This document shows, piece after piece, positions 1 through 8,652 of a stretch of 64,000 nucleotides of DNA. The translations under genes were made by a program, and so were the position numbers. Source of the stretch: Flaviaestuariibacter flavus (GTDB taxonomy: Bacteria; Bacteroidota; Bacteroidia; Chitinophagales; Chitinophagaceae); the NCBI RefSeq assembly GCF_004337505.1, contig NZ_SJZI01000008.1, positions 13,914-77,913 on the forward strand. Reading direction: 5' to 3'. The notes below the pieces were generated by a model that saw only the letters and a list, made by a program, of their open reading frames with translations, was not told where the DNA came from and made no database searches. The stretch's first letter is position 1. Every line of letters starts with the position of its first letter.

Positions 1-1167
1 CTGCGCAGCGGCGACTCGGTGCGGATCCGCACGCCGTTCCTGACGAAGCTTCCCACCTACACATCGCGCGGCGGCCACATCGACCAGAGCTATATGGCCT
101 GCCAATGGTACCCGAAAGCGGCCGTGTACGACCGGAAAGGATGGCACCCGATGCCCTACCTTGATATGGGTGAATATTACAACGATTTCGGCAACTACGA
201 TGTGCGCATCACCCTTCCCGGCAGCTACGTGGTGGGCGCCACTGGCGTGCTGCAGAACGAAGACGAGCGCCGCCGCTATATCGAGTTAGGTACTTCCGGT
301 TATGCCACACCCTATACTGCCACCGCGCCGGAGAAAACATTACACTTTACCGCCCGGAACGTCACGGACTTCGCGTGGTTTGCCGACAAGACCTTCCGCA
401 TCCGCTACGACACCCTGCAGCTGGCACCCGGCAAGCCCGTCATCGACGTTTTTGCTTTTCACCACGACGAGGCCGTAGCCGGCTGGAGTAAAAGCACCGA
501 CTTCATCAAAAGCGCCGTGCGTAGCTATTCCACGCTGATCGGCGATTATGCCTACCCGACCGTGCAGGCAGTGGAAGGGCCGGGCAACAAATCGTCGGGC
601 GGAATGGAATACCCGATGATCACGCTCATCAACATGCCCAAGGCTTCGGATATGGAGCTGGATGTTGTGATCGGGCACGAGGTGGGGCACAACTGGTTCC
701 CGATGATGGTGAGCACCAACGAGCGCGACTTTACCTGGATGGACGAGGGCTTCAACACCTATTACGAGAACCTTTACTCGGTGCAGAAATACAACACGCT
801 GCTCGTGCTTGGCTCGAAACCCCAGCCGATGGAGCGGATCGGGAGCACCGACAACCTGCTGAAGCTCGTGTACACATTCATGAATGACATGAAAACCACC
901 CAGCCGATCAATATCCCGGCGACGAGCTTCAAAAACGACAACGAGTACGGGATGGTGTCCTATCACAAAACAGCTGTGTGGATGCACCGACTGGAGACGG
1001 CCGTGGGCAGGGATGCATTCCGCGCCGCCATGAAGCTGTACTTCCGTGAGTGGCAGTTCCGGCACCCCTATCCCGAGGATTTTCAGCGAACCATTCAGGG
1101 TCTTTTCCGGACGGATCTGAGCAAGTATTTCGCCGACCTGAACACTGCCGGACCTTTCGCTGATTAG
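1..1167 (+). CDS. M1 family metallopeptidase, 5' end outside window
   Basis: The frame is open from base 1, so the gene starts upstream; the GTG at 19 is only an internal codon. It shows the M1 zinc-aminopeptidase signature: GGMEYP in place of GAMEN near residue 195, HEVGH near residue 220 (counted from base 19) and the third zinc ligand Glu exactly 18 residues later in WMDEG. A Tyr in the YHKTAVW segment is a plausible transition-state residue. The product ends soon after the catalytic and helical domain (SKYFADLNTAGPFAD, then TAG), whereas its neighbour at 1194 continues for about 420 more residues. The two are tandem paralogues sharing stretches such as QWYPKAAVYD and GWHPMPYLD. Probably secreted or periplasmic like its neighbour, but the signal peptide cannot be seen. 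Confidence 0.9.
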   Translation: MRSGDSVRIRTPFLTKLPTYTSRGGHIDQSYMACQWYPKAAVYDRKGWHPMPYLDMGEYYNDFGNYDVRITLPGSYVVGATGVLQNEDERRRYIELGTSGYATPYTATAPEKTLHFTARNVTDFAWFADKTFRIRYDTLQLAPGKPVIDVFAFHHDEAVAGWSKSTDFIKSAVRSYSTLIGDYAYPTVQAVEGPGNKSSGGMEYPMITLINMPKASDMELDVVIGHEVGHNWFPMMVSTNERDFTWMDEGFNTYYENLYSVQKYNTLLVLGSKPQPMERIGSTDNLLKLVYTFMNDMKTTQPINIPATSFKNDNEYGMVSYHKTAVWMHRLETAVGRDAFRAAMKLYFREWQFRHPYPEDFQRTIQGLFRTDLSKYFADLNTAGPFAD

Positions 1168-1193
1168 GAGTGTTTTTGGTCTAAATTAGGCGC

Positions 1194-4010
1194 GTGAAGA
1201 ACCTGCTCCTTTTTGCCCTGCTGCTGTTGGTGCGCGTTGGCGCATCGGCCCAGCAATGGCAGCAGCGCGTCGACCACCGGATCGACGTGCAGCTCGACGC
1301 CCGTGCCCGGACGCTCGATGGCTTTGAGCGGATCACCTATTACAACCGGTCGCCCGACACGTTGCGTTTTATCTGGTTTCATGTTTGGCCCAACGCGTAC
1401 AAGAACGACCGCACTGCCTACGTAGACCAGCAACTCCGCAACGGTGACACACGTGCCTACTTCGCCGATGAAAGCGAGCGGGGGTATATCAACCGCCTCG
1501 ACTTCCGCGTGAACGGGCAGGTGGCGCGCACCGAAGACCACCCGCAGCATATCGATATCATCCGGCTGCTGCTGCCGGCACCGCTGGCTCCCGGCGACAG
1601 CGCCGGCATTACAACGCCCTTTCATGTGAAGCTGCCGCGCAACTTTTCACGCGGCGGTTATGAAGGCCGCAGCATCCAGGCAACACAGTGGTACCCGAAG
1701 CCCGCGGTATACGATGCGCAGGGCTGGCACCCGATGCCCTACCTGGACCAGGGCGAGTTTTACAATGAGTTCGGCAACTATGAAGTCAGCATCACGCTTC
1801 CTTCGGATTATGTGATTGCAGCCACGGGCACCCTCGTAGAGGGCAACGACACCAACGGCGCTGTGATGCTGGTCCAGCCGGTAAAGAATTCCGTTCGCGG
1901 GAAGGTGAATGCAAAGCCGGGAACAAAGCCCGTGGAACCGGCGCCCGCCGCGCCGAAAACGGTTCGCTTTGCACAGCAGGACGTGCACGACTTTGCCTGG
2001 TTCGCTGACCCCGACCTTATCAAAAAGCAAGACACCTGTCTCCTGCCTTCGGGCCGTTCGGTACTGGTAAAGAGTTATTATACGAAAGTCCACGACCAGC
2101 AGTGGGACAGCAGCCTGGTCTTTGCAAAGCGTGCCCTCCGCTTTTATTCCGCCGAAGCGGGCGAATATCCCTACCCCGTTGTAAGCATCGTGCAGGGCCC
2201 CGCCGGTGGCGCCGGCAGCGGGATGGAGTATCCTTCGATAACACTGATCGGTCCGGCCAGCGATTCAAAGCGTCTCGATGAAGTCATTACCCATGAAATA
2301 GGACACAACTGGTTCCAGGGGCTGCTGGCCAACAACGAGCGCACCGATCCCTGGCTTGATGAGGGCATCAACACGTACTTCGAGCGCAAGTACATGACAC
2401 GCGTTTACGGTCCGCAGCCGCAGGCCGAGGAGCGCCTGCTCAAGACTCTCGAATACCAGCTGCGCGACCAGCCAATCGCCACCACGTCGGACTCCTTTCA
2501 CCAGTATAATTACGCGATGGTGGTTTATTACAAAACCGCGCGCTGGATGGAAGGGATCGAGCGCGAGCTGGGCACCGACAGCATGCGGCAGATGATGCAG
2601 GCCTGGTTTTCGGGGCATGCCGGATCACACGTTACGCACGGCGCATTTCACGATCACCTGGCGTCGTGGATGGGAACGGCGCGCGCCGACCGGCATTGGT
2701 CGTACCTGCACCGCACGGGGCCATTGCCGGCCAATGAGCGGGGATCCAACGGCTGGGTAACGCCCTTCACCCCGCGGAGTATCAGGGCATATATCAATGA
2801 ACCCTACCGCAAACCCTGGCTGCTGGCACCCACCATCGGAGCCAACGGCTACGACAAGCTGATGGTGGGCGCGGTGCTCACCAACTACGGCCTCCCTCCT
2901 TCCGCGCTGCAGGTGCTCGCGGTGCCGCTCTATGCCACCGGCTCGAAGCAATGGAACGGTCTTGGGCGGTTGTCGTATTCAAAGTATTTCACCGGCCGGG
3001 TGCATAAGGCCGAGGTCTTTGTCAACGGAAGCACCTTCTCGCGCGATGAGTTCACCGATGAAAAAAAGAGGACCCTTTACTCGCGCTTCTTTAAGGTCGT
3101 ACCGGGCGCGGAGGTAACGCTGCGCAACCGCGACCCGCGCAGCACGCGCTACCGCAGCATCCAGTGGAAAACCTTCTTCCTCGGCGAAGACGTTTTCCGG
3201 AGTTCCTTCGATACCATCATCACCGGCACCGACACCGCGATATTACTGGCGGGCGGCAAAGCCGATCTCCGCTACGCGGTGCACCAGCTGCGCTTTTCCA
3301 TCGCCGACGACCGGGCCTTGTATCCTTATGCGGCGGCATTCTGGGTGCAGCAATCGGCCTACTTCACCCGCCTCAATCTGGAAGGCTCTTACTTTTTCAA
3401 CTACGCACGCGAAGGCGGCCTGTCGGTACGCCTCTTTGCCGGCAAATTCTTTTACGACCGCAACCGGAGTGATTATCCCACCGGGTTTTACCCCGGTCGC
3501 TACATGCTCACGCTGAGCGGTGCCGGTGGCGACGAAGACTTTACGTACAGCCATTATTTCGCCGCCCGCAACGAGTTCGAGGGTTTCCGCTCACAACAGA
3601 TCGCTATCCGCGACGGCGGGTTCAAGATCCGCACGCCGCTGCTTTCCGAACCGGTTGGCCGCAGCGACGACTGGCTGGCGGCGCTCAATTTCAACACCAG
3701 CATCCCGGCGCGGATCAATCCGCTGTCGGTATTGCCGGTAAAGGTCCCGCTGCACCTCTTTTTCGATATCGGCACCTACAGCGGCGCCTGGAAGCCCGGC
3801 GCCTCCACCGATCGCTTCCTGTTTGATGCGGGCCTGCACCTGCCCCTGCTTTCGGGTGTGGTGAACTTTTATTTCCCGGTGGTATACAGCAAGATTTACC
3901 GCGAGTATACCCGCTCGATTTACCCCGACAACCGCTTTTTCCGGACGATGACCTTCAGTATCGACCTGGAGAAAGCATCCCGGTTTCTCAAACACCAAAT
4001 GCTGCTTTAA
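1194..4010 (+). CDS. M1 family metallopeptidase with long C-terminal barrel-like region
   Basis: A 938-residue protein starting at GTG, 26 bases after the preceding M1 gene. A signal peptide is clear (MKNLLLFALLLLVRVGASAQ). The M1 catalytic domain covers about residues 25-510, with GMEYP, HEIGH at 367-371 and the downstream zinc ligand Glu in WLDEG at about 390. The remaining 420 residues have no recognisable peptidase motif. They are rich in alternating aromatic/hydrophobic and polar residues, with Tyr/Phe-rich strands up to the C-terminus, as in outer-membrane beta-barrels. Expected activity is removal of N-terminal amino acids from peptides outside the cytoplasm, possibly tethered to the outer membrane. 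The barrel assignment is inference from composition. Confidence 0.93.
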   Translation: MKNLLLFALLLLVRVGASAQQWQQRVDHRIDVQLDARARTLDGFERITYYNRSPDTLRFIWFHVWPNAYKNDRTAYVDQQLRNGDTRAYFADESERGYINRLDFRVNGQVARTEDHPQHIDIIRLLLPAPLAPGDSAGITTPFHVKLPRNFSRGGYEGRSIQATQWYPKPAVYDAQGWHPMPYLDQGEFYNEFGNYEVSITLPSDYVIAATGTLVEGNDTNGAVMLVQPVKNSVRGKVNAKPGTKPVEPAPAAPKTVRFAQQDVHDFAWFADPDLIKKQDTCLLPSGRSVLVKSYYTKVHDQQWDSSLVFAKRALRFYSAEAGEYPYPVVSIVQGPAGGAGSGMEYPSITLIGPASDSKRLDEVITHEIGHNWFQGLLANNERTDPWLDEGINTYFERKYMTRVYGPQPQAEERLLKTLEYQLRDQPIATTSDSFHQYNYAMVVYYKTARWMEGIERELGTDSMRQMMQAWFSGHAGSHVTHGAFHDHLASWMGTARADRHWSYLHRTGPLPANERGSNGWVTPFTPRSIRAYINEPYRKPWLLAPTIGANGYDKLMVGAVLTNYGLPPSALQVLAVPLYATGSKQWNGLGRLSYSKYFTGRVHKAEVFVNGSTFSRDEFTDEKKRTLYSRFFKVVPGAEVTLRNRDPRSTRYRSIQWKTFFLGEDVFRSSFDTIITGTDTAILLAGGKADLRYAVHQLRFSIADDRALYPYAAAFWVQQSAYFTRLNLEGSYFFNYAREGGLSVRLFAGKFFYDRNRSDYPTGFYPGRYMLTLSGAGGDEDFTYSHYFAARNEFEGFRSQQIAIRDGGFKIRTPLLSEPVGRSDDWLAALNFNTSIPARINPLSVLPVKVPLHLFFDIGTYSGAWKPGASTDRFLFDAGLHLPLLSGVVNFYFPVVYSKIYREYTRSIYPDNRFFRTMTFSIDLEKASRFLKHQMLL

Positions 4011-4128
4011 CCTGCGCGATTCCATCACATACCTGCAACACGCCGATATCGACAAGGCGCGCTGGGACGCGGCCCTGGAAGGCTTTGCCAATGGCAATAT
4101 CTATGCTGCTTCCACGTACCTCGATGCC

Positions 4129-4917
4129 ATGAGCCCCGGCTGGGACGCACTCGTGCAGGGCGATTATCAGGCGCTCTTTCCCCTGCCCTGGCGCCGCAAA
4201 GCCGGCATCCGCTACGTTTTCCAGCCCTTTCTCACAGCGCAGCTCGGGCTTTTTGCCAATGCTCCGGATCCGGCGTTGCTCGGGCGTTTTATTGAAGCCA
4301 TCCCGAAACATTTCCGCCTGGTGGAGCTGCCGCTCAACGCCGGCAACAAGCTGGCCGTACCCGGCGCGGCATCGCGGTTGCGTGCCAACTACGTGCTGGA
4401 TCTTTCACCCGGATACGACGAACTCCGTGCGGCTTACCGCGAAAATATCCGGCGCAACATCCGGAAAGCGCTCCAGTATGGCTGCAGCGAAGAAAAAGGA
4501 ACACCCCTCGCAGATATCATTGAGCTCGGGCGCGCCCATAGCAGCGATGAGCAGGGGCTGGCCAGCTTTTCGCGTCTTTATACAAAACTGGAAGGCCGCG
4601 GGCAGGCCTGCACCCGCGGCATCCGCGGCCGCGACGGCGCCCTGCTCGCCTCGGCCGTATTTCTACGGGACAGCCGGAGGGCTTATTACCTGTTGGTGGG
4701 CAACCATCCCAATGGCCGTACCCTGGGTGCCTCACACCTGCTTATCGACGCTTTTATCCGCGAGCATGCCGGCACCCCGCTCCTGCTCGACTTCGAAGGC
4801 AGCGACCTGCGCAACCTGGCATTCTTTTACCAATCCTTCGGTGCCCGCGAAGAGCTTTACCCCCAGCTGATGATCAACCGACTTCCCTGGTGGGTTAAAC
4901 TATTTAAGGATCGCTGA
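4129..4917 (+). CDS. GNAT/FemAB-like acyltransferase
   Basis: Resembles the Bacteroidota GNAT-fold proteins related to FemAB and Acetyltransf_6. The C-terminal half has an acyl-CoA-fold-like segment (RRAYYLLVGNHPNGRTLGAS) and the conserved ending LLDFEGSDLRNLAFFYQSFG, followed by a basic/aromatic tail (LPWWVKLF). The first canonical start is ATG 4129, giving 262 residues. The same frame is coding-like for about 35 more codons upstream (reading ITYLQHADIDKARWDAALEG from 4024), resembling the usual N-terminus of the family, but no ATG, GTG or TTG is present there. The true start may therefore be a rare codon (ATC 4024 or CTG 4012). The substrate is unknown. The TGA stop lies in the first unit of an intergenic repeat. 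Confidence 0.8.
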   Translation: MSPGWDALVQGDYQALFPLPWRRKAGIRYVFQPFLTAQLGLFANAPDPALLGRFIEAIPKHFRLVELPLNAGNKLAVPGAASRLRANYVLDLSPGYDELRAAYRENIRRNIRKALQYGCSEEKGTPLADIIELGRAHSSDEQGLASFSRLYTKLEGRGQACTRGIRGRDGALLASAVFLRDSRRAYYLLVGNHPNGRTLGASHLLIDAFIREHAGTPLLLDFEGSDLRNLAFFYQSFGAREELYPQLMINRLPWWVKLFKDR

Positions 4918-5000
4918 TCTCCGATGTCCGATTTTAAGTCCGAAATACATCTCTTGATATTTCGATCGACAAACAAATCAGACATCGGAGATCGGAGATC
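4915..5000. repeat. Heptamer inverted repeat, TGATNTC family
   Basis: Left arm reads tgatctc-cgatgtc-cgatttt. The right arm, on the other strand, reads tgatctc-cgatctc-cgatgtc-tgatttg. Both arms keep a strict 7-base period and face each other. The stop codon of the preceding gene is the first TGA of the left arm. Confidence 0.75.
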
Positions 5001-5008
5001 AAAAAACG

Positions 5009-5032
5009 AAAAGCGCCCCGAAGGGCGCTTTT
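5009..5032. terminator. Bidirectional intrinsic terminator
   Basis: A perfect 10-bp stem (aaaagcgccc / gggcgctttt) with a CGAA loop lies between the convergent acyltransferase and ompA-type genes. A-rich and T-rich flanks on both sides allow use in either direction. Confidence 0.85.
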
Positions 5033-5055
5033 CTTATGGATTGGCTTTGGTTTAC

Positions 5056-6402
5056 TTATTCGTAGCTCGGACGCATCACCACGCGGCGATTCTTGGCGCG
5101 GCCGGCAGCCGTCTTGTTGTCGGCGATCGGCTTGGTTTCACCGAAGCCCTGCGACTGGATGCGGCTTTCCGGAACACCACGGGCCAGCAGTGCGGTGCGC
5201 ACAGCCGCGGCGCGGTCCTCAGAGAGCTTCTGGTTGTAATCATCCTTGCCCACGTTGTCGGTGTGGCCTTCGATGTACAGCTTCAGGTCTTTGTCTTCGG
5301 ACATCAGCTTGGCAACCTCAGCGAGGGCTGCATTGGATGTCTTCAGCAGCGTGGACTTACCGGTGGCGAAGTAGATACGCGAAGCCGACTTGTTCATGCG
5401 AACGATCGTTTCCTGCTTCACTTCGGGGCAGCCATTGTTGGCGGCGGTGCCGGCGAGCGTGGGGCATTTATCTTCTTCGTCGTTTACACCATCCTTATCG
5501 GTATCGGGGATGGGGCAGCCCTGGTAGCGGGGAACGCCGCGCTCCGTGGGGCATTTGTCTTCTTCATCGTTGATGCCGTCCAGGTCCGTATCGGGGATCG
5601 GGCAACCCTGGTACTTGGCGGTACCGGGCTGGGTGGGGCACTTGTCCTCTTCGTCGTTGATACCATCGTGGTCGGTATCGGGGATCGGGCAGCCCTGGTA
5701 TTTTTCGATACCGGGAACGGTCGGGCACTTGTCGAGCGAATCGACGATGCCGTCGTTGTCGGTGTCAACGGGTGCTACCGGCACCGGCTTCACCTCTTCC
5801 GCTTTCTTGCGGGGACGGAGGTTGCCGGCATAGCCGATGCGGTACACGAAATGATAGTTGTTGGCGCGGTCGGTCACCGGGATGCGGTAAGTAGCGTCGG
5901 TGAAGAGTGCGGCTTCGTTAAAGAGGTTCACCTTCAGGCCGATACCTGCGGGGATGATGGCGTCGAAGGTTTGCTTGTACCAGGAGGCTCCGATGCCGGC
6001 GGTAACATAAGGGGTGAGCACATAGCGGTCGGAAAACAGCTTGAACTGCGCCGACGCATCCGCTTCGAGCTGCAGGCTGCTGCTGCCGTTGGTGGTGCCG
6101 TCCTTCATGATGACGCGGGGGAACGAGCCGCCGATGGTACCGGCGAAGTCGATATTATTGTGAAGACCACGGAAGTAATGTACTCCGATACCAGGGTCCA
6201 TCTCACTAAAACGGGCACGCGTCCCGTTGTTGATCACCTGGTTGAACGAGGTAGTGCGGATACGGTTGGCCGTGAGATAGTCGTTCATGAAAAAACTCAG
6301 GCCGAGGGCGCTGGGTCTTTTATAAGCGTTCTTCGGGGTGGCCTGTGCAAAAACGGCGTTACTGCAAGCGATCGCCAGCATTGTCACCAGTACTTTCTTC
6401 AT
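5056..6402 (-). CDS. OmpA family outer-membrane protein with thrombospondin type-3 repeats
   Basis: A 448-residue exported protein: signal peptide MKKVLVTMLAIACSNAVFAQ, an N-terminal region of about 190 residues that looks like a beta-barrel, then four Asp-rich calcium-binding thrombospondin type-3 repeats (about 214-330; pattern DTDxDGIxDxxDKCP, each closing with YQGCP or a variant). The C-terminal OmpA peptidoglycan-binding domain covers about 335-445 and contains YIEGHTDNVGKDDYNQKLSE and AKNRRV. This is the standard architecture of Bacteroidota OmpA/MotB-like proteins linking the outer membrane to peptidoglycan. It faces the acyltransferase gene across a shared terminator. A TATTTTTG -7 element lies 27 bases upstream. 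Confidence 0.95.
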   Translation of the reverse strand: MKKVLVTMLAIACSNAVFAQATPKNAYKRPSALGLSFFMNDYLTANRIRTTSFNQVINNGTRARFSEMDPGIGVHYFRGLHNNIDFAGTIGGSFPRVIMKDGTTNGSSSLQLEADASAQFKLFSDRYVLTPYVTAGIGASWYKQTFDAIIPAGIGLKVNLFNEAALFTDATYRIPVTDRANNYHFVYRIGYAGNLRPRKKAEEVKPVPVAPVDTDNDGIVDSLDKCPTVPGIEKYQGCPIPDTDHDGINDEEDKCPTQPGTAKYQGCPIPDTDLDGINDEEDKCPTERGVPRYQGCPIPDTDKDGVNDEEDKCPTLAGTAANNGCPEVKQETIVRMNKSASRIYFATGKSTLLKTSNAALAEVAKLMSEDKDLKLYIEGHTDNVGKDDYNQKLSEDRAAAVRTALLARGVPESRIQSQGFGETKPIADNKTAAGRAKNRRVVMRPSYE

Positions 6403-6428
6403 AATGCGCTAGGATTGATTAATCGGGG

Positions 6429-6436
6429 CAAAAATA
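6429..6436 (-). promoter_or_regulatory. Bacteroidota -7 element (TATTTTTG) of the OmpA-family gene
   Basis: Matches TAnnTTTG on the minus strand, 27 bases before the ATG at 6402. No good -33 TTG is visible at the usual distance. Confidence 0.55.
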
Positions 6437-6485
6437 ACAGGTCAAACCAGAAAAAGAGAATTTATTTATACCCGTTACCGGCAGG

Positions 6486-6932
6486 CTAACCGCCTCGTTT
6501 TGACAGCACTTCCACCTTCACCTGGGTAAGCCCGCGGCCGATATATCCAAGGCGTTCGGCGGCGATCCGGCTCATATCGACAAGGCGGGGGTTTTTAGGG
6601 TGGAGACGGTCGTTGACCTGCACGATCACTACCCGCTTGTTGCGCAGGTTGGTTACCCGGATCCAGGTTCCGAGCGGCAGCCGGTTACACGCGGCCGATA
6701 GCTTGCGGCTATCGTACACGGCGCCGGTAGCGGTTTGCCGCCCGTTGAATTTTTCCGCGTAATAGCTGGCGGTGCCATAGAGCGCGCGCATCGAAGCAAC
6801 GGTGAGCCGCGGGTCGGCTTCTCCGGGTGTTTCGGCGGGCGGCGTGTTTTCCCGTGTGGTGGCCAGCGCCGCATCCTGGGAAGCAGCGCTGAGAGAGGCC
6901 GAACAGGCGAGAAGAATCAGCAAACGTCGCAT
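6486..6932 (-). CDS. RlpA-like septal ring lytic transglycosylase family protein
   Basis: A 148-residue exported protein with an N-terminal signal peptide (MRRLLILLACSASLSAAS) and one double-psi beta-barrel domain (about 50-145). Typical RlpA features are YGTASYYAEKFNGRQTATGA, LPLGTWIRVTNLRN and the Asp motif VQVNDRLHP, followed by RLVDMSRIAAERLGYI. The family cleaves, or binds, glycan strands lacking stem peptides; there is no C-terminal SPOR domain here. It lies 9 bases after the L,D-transpeptidase on the same strand, so the two probably form one cell-wall transcription unit. Confidence 0.9.
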   Translation of the reverse strand: MRRLLILLACSASLSAASQDAALATTRENTPPAETPGEADPRLTVASMRALYGTASYYAEKFNGRQTATGAVYDSRKLSAACNRLPLGTWIRVTNLRNKRVVIVQVNDRLHPKNPRLVDMSRIAAERLGYIGRGLTQVKVEVLSKRGG

Positions 6933-6941
6933 AGGCAGTGT

Positions 6942-8639
6942 TTATTTTTTGGCGAACCACGCCTGCCTCAGCCGGCGGTCTTCACCATAGATATCCTCGT
7001 GGAATACCAGTTTTCCCTCCTTACCCTCGGCGGTCACGTAGCGCAGGAACACCGGCATCGGGCGCCGCACCGGGACGTACCGGCGCTTCTTCTGCGCCAG
7101 CCAGCTGTCGAGCGAATCCACCGGCAAAGCCTTGACCCTGGTGGCAGTATCGGCGGCCAGCAGCAGCGAGTCGCGGCGCAGCAGGTAGGTTGCCAGGCTG
7201 TACCAGGACTCTACCCGCACGCAACCATGACTGAGCGCGCGCTTGCTCCGGCCAAAGTACGAGCGCTGGTTCGTATCGTGCAGGTACACCGAGAACTTAT
7301 TGGGAAAATTGAACTTCAGCACTCCCAACGCATTGTCGTCGCCGCTGCCCTGCACAACCTTGAAAGGTATCTCCTTTTTGTATCTGCTCCACTTCACCGC
7401 GTAGGGATCCACCTCGTTGCGGTTGGTGTCGAGGAGGCTGTAGCCTTTGCGCGCCAGGTAACCCGGGTCGCGCTGAAGGGCCGGAAGGATGTCTTTGCTG
7501 ATGATCGACGGCGGAATGGTCCACTGCGGGTAGGTCATCATGTTGTTGATGGCGCTGGCCAGCACCGGGGTACGCGTCTCGGGCTTCCCCACCACTACCT
7601 TGGAGCGCAGGCGAACAGAGTCGTCCCGGATCACCTGGAGCTGGTAGGTCGGGATGTTCACCCACACGTATTCCTCGGGCACCACCGCCGGAAGACTCTT
7701 GTAGCGATCGAGATTGATGGCTACGATCAGGAATTTTTCATCATTCGACAGGTTGAGGTGCGCGATCAGTTCGGGGCTGATGCGCCCGTCGGCGGGCAGA
7801 CCCTCGCGCTTCTGGTATTTTTTTACGACGCCCGCCAGCGCCACGGAGTCGGGCAGGCTTTCATCGGCGCCCAGCGAGTCTTCGGAAAGCCGCCTGCGCA
7901 CCTGGGCAGCAAGGTGGAGCGAATCCTTCGGGTTGACGTGGGTGTATTTTTTAAACTTCGCCTTCTTCAGGAAGCGCGCAAGTGCAAATTTCAGCTCGTG
8001 GTAAGCGGGGTATGGTGGTTCCAGGGTGCGCGCAAACGAATCGGTGGGCAGCGTGCGCAGGTCGCCGAGCATTTTCCAGTAGAATGCCGGCGTGAGGCTG
8101 CTGTCGCGGCGGCGCAGGCTGTCGGGCTGCAGGCGGCTGACGTGCAGGTCGGTGCCGAACTCCACGAGTGCCGAAGTGAGGTAAAGATCGGTGGCTGCCC
8201 AGAGCGCCGCGTCGAGGCGGGTGCTGCGGCTGGTGTCGCTGCGCGCCTTCTGCGTCATGGAATCGAGCCGGTGCAGACCGTAATCTTCCGGGAAAAGACC
8301 AAAGCGGCGTGCGTCGCGCAGCAGTCCCATCAGGCTGTCCACAGCGGGCGTCCAGATGCTGTCGTTCGACCACAGCGGGCTATATTTCGTTTGCTGGTAC
8401 AAGGCGTCGATCACATCGGGATGGCGAAGCGCAAAGGCGTTGCGGCTATTGCTGTCGCGCGCATCCTCGAGGGTGGCAGCCAGGATATCGGAAACCGTTT
8501 GCGGCAGCTCTTCCGGCCGCTCCACCACCTGCTTCTGACCAATGTGCAGGGGCTTTCGCTTCGCTTTACACGCAGGTACGGATAGCAGCAACAGGGCCAG
8601 GCATATGCCGGAAAAAACGGATATTGGCGTACACTTCAT
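6942..8639 (-). CDS. L,D-transpeptidase, YcbB/LdtD type lipoprotein
   Basis: The start at 8639 is preferred to the longer frame from 8666 because it begins a lipoprotein signal (MKCTPISVFSGICLALLLLS, then VPAC as lipobox). The protein has 565 residues. It has a long alpha-helical scaffold, a peptidoglycan-binding segment (YQKREGLPADGRISPELIAH) at about 285-310, then a YkuD catalytic domain (about 330-510) containing the signature SHGCVRVE with the nucleophile Cys near 470. It forms 3-3 cross-links in peptidoglycan from the periplasmic face. Head-to-head with a VanX-type dipeptidase whose start is 13 bases away. Confidence 0.93.
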   Translation of the reverse strand: MKCTPISVFSGICLALLLLSVPACKAKRKPLHIGQKQVVERPEELPQTVSDILAATLEDARDSNSRNAFALRHPDVIDALYQQTKYSPLWSNDSIWTPAVDSLMGLLRDARRFGLFPEDYGLHRLDSMTQKARSDTSRSTRLDAALWAATDLYLTSALVEFGTDLHVSRLQPDSLRRRDSSLTPAFYWKMLGDLRTLPTDSFARTLEPPYPAYHELKFALARFLKKAKFKKYTHVNPKDSLHLAAQVRRRLSEDSLGADESLPDSVALAGVVKKYQKREGLPADGRISPELIAHLNLSNDEKFLIVAINLDRYKSLPAVVPEEYVWVNIPTYQLQVIRDDSVRLRSKVVVGKPETRTPVLASAINNMMTYPQWTIPPSIISKDILPALQRDPGYLARKGYSLLDTNRNEVDPYAVKWSRYKKEIPFKVVQGSGDDNALGVLKFNFPNKFSVYLHDTNQRSYFGRSKRALSHGCVRVESWYSLATYLLRRDSLLLAADTATRVKALPVDSLDSWLAQKKRRYVPVRRPMPVFLRYVTAEGKEGKLVFHEDIYGEDRRLRQAWFAKK

Positions 8640-8652
8640 GAACGGTTCGATT

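Noticed and set aside
4924..6489. 521-codon plus-strand open frame over the OmpA gene
   Set aside because: Runs antisense to a clearly conserved OmpA-family gene, begins in a repeat and terminator region and has no recognisable motif; an artefact of high GC content.
6735..8585. 616-codon plus-strand open frame
   Set aside because: Antisense to rlpA-like and L,D-transpeptidase genes whose catalytic motifs are on the minus strand.
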